NCBI GenBank assembly: GCA_009103225.1 | Contig: RHPI01002438.1 | Coordinates: forward strand, 688,755-744,814 | DNA: 56,060 nt | Source: Chlorokybus atmophyticus | Lineage: Eukaryota > Streptophyta > Chlorokybophyceae > Chlorokybales > Chlorokybaceae | Direction of reading: 5' to 3' | Shown: piece by piece, positions 28,837-41,750 of the stretch | Position numbering within the stretch: the first letter of the stretch is position 1 | How the letters are laid out: each line of letters starts with the position of its first letter | The notes under the pieces: generated by a model | What the model was told of the DNA's origin: nothing | Database searches by the model: none | What the model saw: the letters and a program-made list of their open reading frames with translations, nothing else | Translations under genes and position numbers: made by a program

Positions 28837-29604
28837 CTAGTCCTCATACACGCGGCACTCGTCCGCCTCCGGGCGATCCTTGCAGAAGGTTTCCAGCGGG
28901 TCGTCGTCTCTCCCTTCTTTCGCGAGCGTCTTCTTGTGCGCGACCTCGGCGGACATCTCCTCCACCTCGTCCCACGCCGTCGCGCACTCCTCCGCCGTGC
29001 CGTCCTCGCAGGTCTCCGTCGCCTGCTGGATGCCCTTCGCCACCATGTCCTTCAACTGGTCGATCTGTCGCGAGCAACGACGACGGGAATTTAGTCAGTA
29101 CTGATGTTGATAATGTGGCTGTGCGCACTTGTGTGTACGTGCCTGCCATGTGTGCGGGTATGTATGTGCGGGTGTATGTGCGTGTGTGTGTGTATGAGTG
29201 TGCGTGCGTGAGAGTGTGTGTATGTCTGCGTGGGCGTGTCTGGACGCGTGTGTGCACGGGTGTGGGTGTGGGTGTGCCTGTGCGTGTGGGTGGGTGCGCG
29301 TGGCCGTGTGCGCGAGCGCGCGTATGCGTGTGAGCGTGCGCGTGTGTGTGTGTGCATGACTGTTGACTACACGTGTTCACGCACGCACGCACACACATGC
29401 AGGAGCGCTAACCTTGGGCGATGCGTTTGCAACCACGAGGGTTGAGCGCCTAGCGGCGGGCCGGAAGCTAACGGCGCGGGCAGTCAAGCGGGCGCCCCTG
29501 AAGGAGGACGGCGCCGACGCCGCCGACTCCGCCGCTGGCCGCTGCTGACGCGTGGCCAGTGGGGCGGCCACGACGGCGCTCGCAGCGGACATGGTGGACG
29601 CCAT
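28837..29604 (-). CDS. CP12: CP12, redox-controlled Calvin-cycle scaffold, plastid targeted
   Basis: Two exons (29604-29413 and 29064-28837) encode 139 residues. Exon 1 is an Ala/Ser/Arg-rich chloroplast transit peptide starting MASTMSAASAV, with a likely cleavage zone near VVANA. Exon 2 holds the whole mature domain: IDQLKDMVAKGIQQATETC, the N-terminal cysteine pair in CEDGTAEEC, the family core AWDEVEEMSAEVAHKK, and the C-terminal cysteine pair in CKDRPEADEC followed by RVYED. Both disulfide pairs have the usual spacing, so the protein should be fully functional. In the stroma, oxidised CP12 bridges GAPDH and phosphoribulokinase into an inactive complex in the dark, and thioredoxin releases it in light. 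Start choice: the longer frame would add a Gly/Cys-rich leader; the MAST start gives a normal transit peptide. A second Met (29592) is possible. Confidence 0.95.
29110..29400. repeat. Alternating TG/CG-rich tract inside the CP12 intron
   Basis: Nearly the whole intron is a degenerate GTGTGT/GTGCGC alternation of purine and pyrimidine, ending in CACGCACGCACGCACAC. Such tracts recur in introns throughout the window. They can adopt Z-DNA in vitro; a role here is not shown. Confidence 0.75.
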
Positions 29605-32600
29605 CCCACACGCAAGAAGTAACACAACCCCTCCCTTGCCTGAAGAACCACACGCAGAGCCCTGCCGCAACTCGCCGCTACAACCACACCAACACTGCCG
29701 CCGCCGCTGAAGAGAGAACGCCGCCTAATATCTACAACCAGCTGTCCTTGTCCTTCTCAACTAGACCGGTAGCAGCCGGCAGAGCCCGGCGTCGTACCGA
29801 ACAGATGGTCCGGGACAATTCGCTGGTTCGGGAAGTCTAAGAACTTGTACGCAGCTGCTCGCCCGCCACCAGCCCAGCCAGCTGCAGTGCGCAACGCTGA
29901 GCTGCCCGCTCGCCACCGTACACTGCAGTTACGGAAACAGCGCCATTTTAGGGTCGCGCGCTTTACGTAGCGCTGTTGACAGCAGGTGGGCATGCAGTTG
30001 CTGAACCAAAGGATACGTACGGAGAATACCCGGGTGTGGTTCAGCGGCTGAACAACTGAACTTCAGCCGCTCTTTGCCGGTCACATTCATTTGAAACAAC
30101 GCAGCACAGTAAATGCAGCCAAGTACGGAGTGCACTTCATATAAGCCTACCGGCAAGCCTACCAGCAAGTACCGGTAATCACCAACATGTCACCACCCTG
30201 CTGAGAGGGTGACTGTTTGATAGTAAGGCATGGACCCTTGTCACTGGTGTTGCTTGCGCTGTGTGCCGTATACATGAGGCATAAGACTTGTTGCACGAGA
30301 TGTTTTGCATGACACACGCATAAACTATGCACATGTGCGTAGAGCACATGCAGCACAGTATGCAAAACAATTGCGCACATATGGATGGTGTTATGCATGA
30401 GCAATTACACTCCGCATTGTTTATGCATATAAACACGCCCACGTATCGAGCACCGACATTATAGCATGCAACACATCCACGCACGCGTGCGCCCTATAAT
30501 GCACCATATTGCCCGTGCGTGGGACACATGCAGCACAGCATGCCAAATACCTGCGCACATGTTTGCATGTGGATGGCGTTATGCATAAGTAATTACACTT
30601 CGCATTGTTTATGCATATTAACACGCCCATGAGCAGAGCACTCACATCATAACATGCAGCACATCTGCGCATGCGTGCGCCCCCCATCGTGCACCATAGT
30701 GCGTGCTGCCTTGCTACATTCACTTCTATGCAAAACCATACCAACTCCCACCCAATCATTAGACTTACGACAAACAAGCCCAAGGGCTTAAAGCATACGA
30801 TGCTAGCTACGTGCTATGCAAGGTGAAGCATGCTATTGCTGCGCAACAACAGCTAGCAGGCTTAGGCGACTCGAAGATGCAAACAACAGCAGTAGCTTGT
30901 CGTGTCCTCTACCTGCGCTGTAGCAGACAGAGGAGAGGAGGAGCAGTGAGCGCATGCTCAGCAGGCTGCCAAGTCATGGCTAATACTTGTGTTACCATCA
31001 CTATTATTATCTCATGCACATGGCTGGGCTATCCGTTTCATCACATCTAGCACAACATACTGACGAGCACATGACATGTGACACTATTACATGAATGCAT
31101 GTCATTAGCAAGGCGCTGTCACCAACGCGACATCCGCTTAAAGGATGGATGGATGATTAAAATGGATAGATGCATTTACAACAGTGCTGCACGGAGTTGA
31201 CGATGATGCCCACCTCGGGACGGCCACCATTGACATTTGCTCCCAGGTAAATCGCTGCAATGGGGGCCGTTTTCATTGATTCAACAAGTGCTTCACTCGT
31301 TAAATATCACCTTGGTTATTCACACACGGACTTAGCGCACTTAATTTATTCGGCAAAGTGTCTTACTTTCGCAAATCCTCACCAATGACTGACTGGTTAA
31401 TGAACAAAATTCACGAACTTGGGCATCTACGTCTTCAACTCGGAATTTTGAGAGCAGCTTACGCACTCAAGTGCGGAAAAACTACCGACCCGCGATAGGC
31501 GGAGAAGAGGAAAGATATGGATTCCTACTCAAGATTTATATTCTCCCCCAACTTGCTTTATCCGGCTAAGAGCTCCTAATTGCTTGCAAAAACCCAGATA
31601 TACTTTCCCAACCGCTGAATACTCTTGAGGCTACAGGAGGGCGCAACGACCGCTCTTACGTGTGCACCTCATTTAAGCTGCCAAACGCTTGGTCATTTTC
31701 ACTAGTGTTTTTGTAATGCGAGGCGACTTGGGTTTTTCGCGACTTCGCGAAAAGCTCTCGCATAAGTAGTAAAAAGCGTCCATCTATATATAGGCTAGGG
31801 GTTAGACAATCGCGACTCGCTTACATCTCTCCACCTACACGCGACCTTCATTCCATGGCTTCCCATAACCGCATGTGGAGTTGCCGCCCCTAACTACCTC
31901 AGAAGCTAGGTAGTGAAGTATAGTTGATTCATTGGAATCACTGAACTATGTCTCAAGATGAGCTTCCGCCCAGACATCACGTACTCACACTACTCCGTGC
32001 GGTACGTACTTGTGCCCTAGTTCATACTCACTGATGTCGCTCATAATGCAATTGAACTTAGGCTATGCAAGTTCGATGCATTATTGAGGACGAAGAAACC
32101 ACATACTCATAGTATTCGAGTAATGTGGCTCCGCATGCTCGTCGGTGCTGTTGTCCTTAAGAACCGAACACGACTGTCACTGGAAAACACTTCGCGCTTG
32201 AGGGAGGGCCTCGCAAGTCGCCTCATTCATGTTGTAGTTCCTCGCCTACTCGGTAGTTAGACCCAGAAACAAGTATTGACACCGAGCGATCATATTTTCG
32301 AGCCAACTCCAGCAGCTCAACCGCTTGTCATACACTCTAGCCAGCTCCAGTAGTTCCGGCTGTTACTAATACGACTTGAGGCGCAAGCGAAGCAGTTCAA
32401 TGGCTGTATGCGATCGTTACACGGCAGCAAGTCCAATTTGAATGCTAGCTCACTACGCAGGTAAGAGTAGTAGTCTTATCAGCCATGCAGACAAACTCAG
32501 CTGTGTCTATCGACTTTGGATGACATTGCGTACAGGGGTGATCCGCCAGCAAATGCAACCTGCATGCACGCGTGCAAGCAATGCAACTAGCCTTGTTCAA

Positions 32601-32879
32601 GGTGAACATGTCATGTAGCAGACTGGCGCATGCAGTACAGCAGAACAACATAAGTTAACCATTGTACACATGACCTATCTATGGGATGTTGCAAGCTTTG
32701 CGGCAACTTTGTGCCACAGCTGCCACAGCTACTTCACATTATGTGCAATATGTACAACGTCTGGCTGTCAGTAAGCTCGTGCTCGTGTGATGATGGGCTC
32801 AAAAGGCTTGCGCTGCCTGCATTGAGCTACACAGTGGATGTCTTTAACAAAAACAGACGATTGCCAACCTTCCATCGCC
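29605..32879. other. Intergenic between CP12 and GRDP copy A
   Basis: The left edge holds the CP12 promoter and 5' UTR. A 180-bp tandem duplication lies at 30341-30705. From 31000 to 32680 the sequence has almost no open frames; a TATATATAGG box at about 31783-31792 is followed by pyrimidine-rich sequence and could be a promoter or an LTR-like remnant, but I found no partner repeat. No gene is supported. Confidence 0.45.
30341..30705. repeat. Two tandem copies of a 180-bp unit
   Basis: CACATGCAGCACAG occurs at about 30345 and 30525, and the following text (TTATGCAT...AATTACAC, GCATTGTTTATGCATAT, AACACGCCCA, TGCGTGCGCCC) repeats with a period of 180 bases and moderate divergence. No coding content is seen. 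Confidence 0.8.
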
Positions 32880-35800
32880 TCATCCGCCTCCGCCTCCGCA
32901 TCCTCCACCTCCACCTCCACATCCACCTCCTCCACCTCCACCTCCACATCCACCTCCTCCACATCCACCTCCTCCACATCCACCTCCACCTCCACCACAA
33001 CCTCCACAACCTCCACAACCGCCGCAACCACCGCAACCGCCGCAGTTCCCGTTGGCGGTGGCCATTACAATGTATGGTGTGGATGCTAATGCCGTCGCAA
33101 AAATGTAATCGGTTCTGGAGGCGCTGAACGGCATTGCTGTTGCTCCCGCATAAGGGAAATAACGATCAGACCCCGCGCCCGCAGAAGTAAGCAACACCTG
33201 TTGCACACAGCGTGCTTGTCATACATGCACATCGCGCATGCGCGCTGCGCAGTGTTGTGGACCCGAGATACACACCCGGATAATGGCTACCTTGGGTGTT
33301 GTTATCACCCAAGGTTGTGCAGTTCCCTCTAATGTGTGCGTGCGCGTGCAAGGCTGTGCGCGGGAGTGCGTGTGGGTGTGGTTGCATGTGTATGGGTACG
33401 TGCAGGTGTACGTGTGCGATGGTGATGGTGCGCACACCTGTCGCTTCTCCATGTCGCGGGCTTGAGCTGGCTGCGTGTTGTTGAGAAGTCTGTGCTGCGG
33501 ATAATTTTGCACGTATTGCCGGTACTCCTCCTGAAGACACAGTTATAAGTTTAATGCTGTGTCCAGGGGATGAGTGTCAGCATTGAAAGTAACTTTTCCG
33601 GGGTGCAACACTGACAACCGATGTATGGCTTGCTCACAATTTCATGTTCGTTTAACTCCTTCGGCACCACAACACGCGATGTGATGAGGCGCAGCACACC
33701 CGCGGTAAACGCAAAGGCCACCAGCTCCGGCACTGCATCATCACACAGCAGAGCAGCAACAACCCTTAACACTTGCATGTTGATCGAGGAAACTATGTCG
33801 TGTGTTAGTATGCAAAGAAATGTGTGTCGTGTCTTTTCTCACCAGCATTGCAGTCGGCAATGTTCAAGTAGCCCAATGTTAGGTCCAAACTGATGTGACC
33901 TCGAATGTCCATCGCTGAGGCGACGTGCCGTGGTTCGCACAGGACTTCAGCTTCTGAACCTGCCTGTTGTACATGCGAAAGACAGCAACAAAGGTCAGGT
34001 TGGACCAAATGCAGACCAATATCATCAACCGCACACCAAATGTTTTATCTGGTTTCACTGCGCCGAACCTTGTGCAGACGAAACGCCTGCAGTTGAAATG
34101 ACCCTGGGTCGCCTGGTATGCCTATCTTGCCTGGTACCCCCCGTTTCCGGGGCTTCTCACCTGGAACACCTGGCACGCACGCGCCGGTAAGCGACAAACC
34201 ACAACATACATAGCCAAGCCACATGCTGCGGTTACATGCTGGACTCTGCTTTACTTACAAAAGCGGTCAATTGTTGGTGCATGCGTGTGAGTGGGCGCAC
34301 GCACTTGCGTGTGTATGCGCTCGTGTGCACATGTGTTCTTACCCCACCGTTTGCCGACCCACATGCCTTTACACACGCCCCAGTCGCCATCGCGGCCACG
34401 AATTATCATCGCGCGCTCGCCATTGGCTTCGTCCAGTGTGACAGTAATCAAACTTGCACCCACTTGCTGCGGCGTCGGGAGCTCATATGGCCCGCTCATG
34501 TGCGCTGTGGCCTCGACTGCGTGCGACTTTACATCTCTCACAATCACACAAGCCCTCGGAGCATGCAGCGGCGAGGGACAGCACCCTGACATGCTTGCAT
34601 CATAGGACACCTGCAGGGAAAAGAGTCCAACGTGTGTATCAATGTGCGAGCGCAACTGTATTTGTGTCCATCTGTGTGTGTGCATGCCTGCAAGCGCACA
34701 CACGCGTGCGTGCGCATGTGTGCATTCATCAATGTCGGTTGCGCATAACCGACAACAAGTGACTGCGACATATGCTTAGTTTTACCTGCACGATGAAGAG
34801 CTCCTTGCCATAAGGATCGCACACGGTGTGCGTGGCGGCATGGCCGCTTACAGGTTTTGCCAGCGCGAGCTGCCCGCATGGCATGCTGACGGTTTGCGTG
34901 CTGTTCTGCTCCACCTGCCATGCACATGGTGGTTGGCAAAGCTGTCACAACACCTTTGCCATCTGTACAGCATTCAAGCTGTACAGTGTATTGTCGTCAA
35001 AAGGGATGAGCGTACCGCAAAGATGTCTTGAAGGTTGCAGGGTGCGAACGCACCGTTCACCACTTTCAACAGCAAGCCGCAGCGTGTGCCCTGAAGGCTA
35101 CTCGCAGCGTTGTCTATGCACAACGCAACACGTGTGTGTACATTGACTGCTGCAATGAACAACAACAGCAACAATGGTATCAACAAACCTGCGATTGCAA
35201 TCGCTGACTTTTTGTCGACTGATGGAGCAACCGTCACGCGATACTCGCCGGCGCTTGTGCTAACAGCCATCCGATGTGGCCACGCAGCCGCACCGCTCAG
35301 CAAGTCACGAACGGAAAGTGACGGGAGCCTCGTGTGCGTGCCAAAGCTCACATGCATGGCGTTGTGCGCACCCGTGTGCAAGAGCTTGTTAACCACAAAC
35401 CTCCACTTGACGGTTTTGCCCCACTTCCTCCAGCCGACACGCTTGACGCCACGCATGCTCCTGACCCAGCTGGGAACAGCGGGTGTGAGCTCGTCGTAGT
35501 TGCGTGGACTTGGCGTGTGCATTGCAGACGGGATGGCAAGACGGCATTTCAAGCCGGTCCATTGGCGCGCAGGCTTCTCCACAATCACAGTGATCGCAGA
35601 GACGGCAGCGGCGAGGTCTGCAATCGGAAGCATTAGCATGTGCATGAGCTGCTGCTCACATTGGCTCAGACATGCATGTATGCCACCCCACCAACCAACC
35701 TTGGGTGTATTGTGTTCTGGCGCCAACGCTGCCGAGTGTTGTGGCAGGATCGCCCCGCAGCATGCTCCCGTTGGTCTCATACACGTCCGTAAACCGTTCA

Positions 35801-37351
35801 GCCCACAGCTTGCGTACAGCCTGCATGTGGACACAGAGAGGGGTTGCAGCTGATGTACTCACAACTTTGTACACTCAATCAACGGTGTGCAAGCTGAGGC
35901 CAGAGCGGAGTGCTTACTGTGGCGGCATCGCTGAGTCGAGACCCTGGAGTCCTATCGTTGAGGGTGTCGTCATGCTTGAACACCTTGCCGGCCCACTCTG
36001 CAGTCTCGAGGGCATACAGTGTTGGATGCAGCATGTGTGCGTGCCACACCAGATCGATGTCGTAGGTCGGTGCCAAACGAACTCCAGGATTCGTGGCATG
36101 CAAGTAGCAGAAGCGTCGGTACCGCTGCACTGCCGTGGGCAAAAACACTTGCGTGTCTGCATAGTGCGGAAGCGTCACCTGCACAAGTACAAAGCATAAG
36201 CCAAACTTGCTAAGTTGGGCAGGCTGTTTACGGCGTGCAGTTTGCAACACATGCATGCGAGGCCTGCAAGCTTCGTGTGCATATCAGCCCGAGGCGTGTG
36301 CACATGCGTACGTATACGCATCCACTACGCACAAGCACACACACCTGGTAGATGAAAGCAGCTTGGCGCAATGCTGCCGCCTTGATATCATACTTGAACT
36401 GTGACACGAACTTTGCCGCAACACCGCTTGCGTTTGACCCATCAGCCTGGAGTTCGAAAGGTACGCCAGGGTACTGTTCCTCCCAGGCAACGCGCGCACG
36501 CTGTTGCGCATGCAGGCGCTCCCCGCGTCCGAGCAGCGCGTGGTCCAGCAATTTGCCAAACACATGCTGCGTGTCGGAGGCGTAGATGGTCGGCGATAGC
36601 ATGTGGCATTGCCACACCCATTGCACGTCCACTGGTGGGACAATGGTTGTGGGCTGCTTGGAGCCGCCTGCAGAGGAAATGCCGGTGGGTCGTTGATAAC
36701 AACAACAGCAACAGCAACACCAACAACGAGTTAAATAACAACATCAATAACAACAACCAACACAACACAAGGCCAATAACAACAGCAGCAGCAGCAGCAG
36801 CAGCAACAGAACAGGCAACTGCCAGCGATGCTCGCTACTTGTCTCAAACCAACACAGCTATCAAACAAGCAGTCATAGTAGCACACTGCTGCTGGGCATT
36901 GAGCTAGGCTGCAGCTCACTCGCTAAAAGAGGCAGCCAGTAGGCTTCATAGCGGTGCAAAGCCGCAGCCAGCTGGGGGCCGTCTTTCAACAGACTCGGCA
37001 GGGTCAATGCAACCTGAAAGCAAGCGACACGGTGTCAGTGGCAATAAGCATTGAGCGTTGCCACCTAAGCTGCAAGTGTTCAATTGTGGGGCGGGGCTGT
37101 GTTACAAGCTTGCAAACAGCAAAGGCACGTACCTCAAGGAGTTGCTCTCTGAGCCTGGCTGCTGCGGCGGTCAAGTCCAGAGAAGACTGCACATGTGCCA
37201 GGTGAGAGTAAGCTCAAGTATTACTTAAAGCTTCAGCAAAGCGCAGTTCATCAACTTCTACAGACAGCAGCATGTAGAGCTGTGCGGTGTCTGGCCTCAA
37301 CGTTCTTACCCGTATGCTGTCAAACCTGGAGTCTGGCTGACGTAGGAACAT
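32880..37351 (-). CDS. GRDP-like protein, DUF1399 plus collagen-like segment and Gly/Cys tail (copy A, intact)
   Basis: Fifteen exons are inferred: 37351-37310, 37186-37133, 37013-36920, 36667-36345, 36178-35918, 35820-35700, 35617-35189, 35113-35016, 34914-34786, 34610-34343, 34169-34069, 33963-33843, 33732-33638, 33530-33438 and 33197-32880. They give 848 codons plus TGA. The glycine-rich domain protein (GRDP/DUF1399) core is clear: LHRYEAYWLPLLA, VDVQWVWQCHMLSPTIYA, LRQAAFIYQ, YRRFCYLHATNPGVRLAPTY, DIDLVWHAHMLHPTLYA. A C2-like middle follows, then a short collagen-type G-X-Y stretch (PGKIGIPGDPG). The last exon ends in about 55 residues made only of Gly and Cys, the tail that gives the family its name. 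In Arabidopsis GRDP genes affect growth and stress responses; biochemical function is unknown. The start could lie further upstream, since copies A and C also share sequence 5' of this ATG. Confidence 0.85.
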
Positions 37352-40189
37352 TGTCCGGCCTGGTTTGGTCTGGTCGGATCGCCTCGGCTGCCAGTCTACA
37401 GCTGGCGCTATGCTGCTGTGGAATGCAGCTAGTTAATTACCCTGGCAACAGCATGTCGCTTATCTATGCGGAGCATGCGGAGCATGCGGACTGCTGCCGG
37501 TTGGGACCAAGGCTTGGGCCTCTGGCACGGATTGCTCAGGCATTGGAGTGGATTGCTCAGCAAAGCCGCTTTGCTCAGCCGAGAGGATGTGGCGGTTACA
37601 AGCAGAATATACTTCTTGTTGAAAAGATTTCATCGTAACTACCTGTTTGCATTTACCAATGCATGCAAAATCGAGGTAGTTGGTGCCATGCTCAGCATAC
37701 ATGATAGACAAAAACATGTTGTGGCTACTTACACCACACGATGTATACCGAAAGAATTGCTACTTAGAATGTACGGGTACACGTACATACATAAACAACT
37801 ATACACCGATACACCTATTGGCTACAAGTAACGAGTCATGAGTATGGTCGCTTAACATATTGCATTCAACATAGTACTAATGAGATGCAAAGTGTACTAC
37901 ATCAAAGTGTCGATTGTTGAAAATTTGTAAACAAGTGTAAGATATACGTGACAGTGATATCACAAGTGTCTTGCAATTGTTTATAAAATACAGCAACCGA
38001 CGCTTGTATATGATCACAAGGGGCGCAAATTAGCGTGATGTTGCAAAAAAAGTTGTAAGAAGGGTTGGCCTCGGTTTGTTTTTACTTCGTCAAACCCCCA
38101 TTAAAGTATGCATTTTTATTTATGATTATTATAGTGCATACTTTTGTTAAGCCATGTACTATCTGGTAAGTACTTTGTGGTTATTGAAGTGCAAACTATT
38201 ATTGAGACATATAACATGTGGTAATCATTTATACAATATCCTTTCAACACTACTTTCTTTATGAAGATTCTACGGCATCACGGTGCAAGCAATTGCCAAG
38301 CAAAATTGACTTCACAGCAGAGCAACAATAATCAACGCACATCATGTGCATAATACATGCTAGCTATTGAAGCTCAACTATAGTCTAAGCTTGTGACATC
38401 AACCATACATGTCCACCATACTCGTTCTTGTAATGCAGTGTTTATCATTCAAAGAACATTGCCTGATTAGGCACATGACGTACAATGGTATTTCTATTGT
38501 AATTATATATAATGATTGAATAACTACAATTGACATGTATATTGGGACATTTGTTGATACACCATAATGTAATGCAATGCATATCTTTTATGCGTTACGA
38601 AAGCCGCCTTACAACCATTTTTAATTTATATAATAAATGTAATCAGTTACGTAACGGTGCAAATTTGTTTTGTGTATGTTAAGCACGTGAGTTAATATGA
38701 CAACATTGCGCGACATGTTGACAGCATCGTGATAGCCAATTTCAGATATAACTCAACAAACCGAGGGAGATGCACGGAGACAGCACTGCTATGTTATATT
38801 AATTGCGGCTGTCAACAAAGATTCCGCTTCCTTTACTGTGAATGGCGACCAGCTCATATGAGCTATTCAACAAAACACCTGCAACGAGCGCACACTGTTA
38901 ACTCGCATTGGGTAATGCTGTGCATGGCTGTTAATAATTATAAGTATCAACCATGCTTCTTTTACATGGCGTGCTGGACATTACAGGCAAAGTGATGCAG
39001 GCGTGCTTAACCATGATCTCATTGACCGCCAACACAATGCCTAGAGATGCACAGAGTTGGTTACTAAAAAAACGCCCATCCTCGTGCGGGTCTTCTTTAA
39101 ACGCTTCAGCCCGAGAAAGCGCTCGAGCTGCTACCAACTCAATGCAAAGCTGCTCAGCTGGCTTGGGTTCCATTCCATTGGCCAAACTCTTGAAGTTGGT
39201 TTTTGTAGTATGATCGTTCCATTAATAAGTTCATTTGTTAACGTTGCAAGAATGACAGTGGACTGTATATGCCAAGCTAGACTAGCGGGGCTATGTGTAT
39301 GAAGTGTAAAGCAGGGCAAAGAGGGCGGCGGGCTATATTTGCAGGAGTAGAGGAGGAGGAAATGGGAGGCTACGTTTATATATTACACTTCGCATTGCGG
39401 TTATCAACGTGTTTACTACATTATGTACAACATAAATATTTTTACCTTATTCAGTGTAGCAAATGATTGACATAGATGTCGTATACTTATGCATCCAAGA
39501 TTAAGCTATGCGTACATATAACAATTTTGGCGTAAGTATTACGCTTGATAAACAGATGTTTTAGTTAAGAAGCTCATGCATGCACTTTGCAAACGAAATA
39601 TTGACGTGTGCGCATCATACATATAATAACGTGTGCGCATTCAATGGTACTGCCATGAAGCATACATGTCATGCATCTAACATGTTACAACCGCTGCGGG
39701 AATGATTGTATGTATCTTATTACAGGGTTTATGAACGCATGAGATTCTTACACAAAGGAATCACTCATATGTGGTAATCAAGCAATAGCATAATATCATA
39801 ATGCGACCTCAACACCGTCGACATCCATAGAGGGGATGATTTTGTTATATTCATTACTTATGCTTACATATATCATGAATACACGATTGAGTCAATCATG
39901 TGTTCATGAACACAAGTTGTGTTTTATATTTGTCGCAAAATGGTACTCCTAACGTCCGATGAAACAAACAGGACGGCCATGGGTCTGAGGATACTCACAT
40001 AAATTGTCGTCGTTCAATCTACCCGCTGACCTGATGGAAGCGACATACGTCGCAATATTTTTCCCCTGCCGGCCGACACATTATTGGCAACAGCCGTGCA
40101 CCTGAGGATACTTATGTAGACTGTCGTGGCTCAGTCCACCTGTAATCTCGATACAGGGACCTGAGTATAACGGCCGTCCCCGGCTGTTT

Positions 40190-40420
40190 GCACAAAGGGA
40201 CTGACTTGGACGGACAGGTACCTGTCAGTTACATACGTTAGACAAAAGGGACTTAACCTAATTAACCGGTACCTTTTAGCTAGGTGCAGTTAATGTACCG
40301 GCGACTGTACACTAACTCAGGGTGACTAACAGGTACCTCATGGTACCATTTCCCAACCGACCGTTATTAGGTACATCCAAAAGTACCTGTTAGTACCGTT
40401 CAGGTCAAGATTGGATACTT
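40190..40420. repeat. GGTACC-rich palindromic motif array, first block
   Basis: GGTACC or close variants recur (CAGGTACCTGTCAG, CCGGTACCTTT, CAGGTACCTCATGGTACC, AGTACCTGTTAGTACC), embedded in a diverged longer unit (GACTTAACCTAA ... GGTACC ... GTTAATGTACCGGCGACTGTAC) that is also present twice at 41476-41650. Confidence 0.65.
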
Positions 40421-40979
40421 GAATGCGTGACAAGCAAGACGGCGACTGAAATAAAAAAAATACAATATATTGCAAGTTATAAAAGTCTTACAATGTATGC
40501 ACAATCTGAACTACCTATTGTGAGCTTCTACTACTAGTACAACTACCCTAGTCCAAGACCTTAATAGACACCGGCGCTCCTGCACCGCGCTCCACCTTCG
40601 CCGTCGCTCCTTATCCACCGCCGCTCCTGCAAAGCACAAGGCAATTAATCAAGCGCGGTCAACAGCAATATACACAACCTTCACACTCGCATGATGTTGC
40701 TTACTATACCGCCGCCGCCGCCGCCGCCGCCGCCCAGCGCTCACCTGTTCAACACTTCAAGCCGTAGAGCGTTTGGATGACTGGGGCTGCTCAAGTCATT
40801 CAAACACTCAACGGTACAATGGCACCGTCGTACCATTCAAATGATACGATTATGTCACTATAGCAATGGACATTTTGTGCCATTAATATGGTACGATAAT
40901 TGCATTGTACCACCATCCCGACTTACCGGCATTTCTCGCCGACATATAGGGACGGGCGGTAACTTGCTTGCATAACCGT

Positions 40980-41475
40980 TAGGTCGCCGCCGCATTCAGT
41001 GCACGACCGGCGGTCGGCCGTCACTTAATAAACGTGGTAAGGTCACCTGATAGGGACTAACGGTAACTGGCTTGCCATAGTAGGCAGGCCGTCGCGCATA
41101 CTTTCCGACGGTCAGCGTACGACCGACGGTCGGCCGTCACAGTATGTGACCAAAATGTGACTTATTTGCTATACAGATTGGTCGCCATCGCGCAAATAAG
41201 ACGACCGACAATCGGCCGTCACCTCAAAATGCGGTGTTGCCGTCACAAGCAGGCCGCCGTCGTTTATACCTATCGGCCGACCGCTTGCCATTGGTATATG
41301 TTGCTTCGTAGTAACGGCCGTCCTAAAAAGTCCCTTCATAGACCAATTCGTTACGTCAAGTAGGATCAGGAAGGGTCAGGCACCCGTCAGTCCCTCAGTC
41401 CCTTGTCAATCATCGTGTAAAATTTGTGACGTAAGGTACGGCCGTCACCATCAGTCGGCGGCCGTCTACAGAAAA
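40980..41475. repeat. GGCCGTC / CGACGGTCGGCCGTCAC array
   Basis: CGGTCGGCCGTCAC recurs near 41012 and 41131, and shorter CGGCCGTC forms recur near 41209, 41315 and 41437-41460, interspersed with CGACCG and GGCGG elements. The core CGGCCG is self-complementary. No frame of interest. Confidence 0.65.
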
Positions 41476-41750
41476 GGACTGAACCTAACTGATAAGTAAC
41501 TAAGTGATACCTAACAGTTAAGTACCGGTTAGCGACTGTACTTTTAAGAATACCCATCAATCAAGCAAAAGGTACTTGGCGTAACTGACAAGTAACCAAC
41601 CGGTACCTAACAGTTGGGTATCGGTTAGCGGCTGTACATTAACTGGTTGTGCCTTACAGGCACCTCATAATACCTGCCGTTACTGAAGTGTGCCTGCAAA
41701 GGTACCGGTTAGGTACCGGTTAGTCATAATCAGATACCCAATAATGAGTC
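41476..41750. repeat. GGTACCGGTTAG array, second block
   Basis: Two diverged copies of a unit of about 85-90 bp (GTAACTGACAAGTAACC, GATACCTAACAGTT, GGTTAGCGACTGTAC) are followed by a tight AGGTACCGGTTAGGTACCGGTTAG run. The block is related to the one at 40190-40420 and stops about 330 bp before the GRDP-B arm begins. Confidence 0.65.

Noticed and set aside
28844-29398. Long minus-strand frame full of His/Thr repeats across the CP12 intron
   Set aside because: It is a shadow of the TG-rich intron and of the CP12 second exon in the wrong frame.
31700-32300. Possible solo LTR around a TATATATA box
   Set aside because: Promoter-like composition only. No matching second copy, terminal repeats or target duplication could be identified in the window.
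38931-39319. Minus-strand frames with protein-like composition (for example AEQLCIELVAARALSRAEA)
   Set aside because: No recognisable family, no convincing splice partners, and they lie in AT-rich repeat-bearing DNA. Not enough support for a gene.
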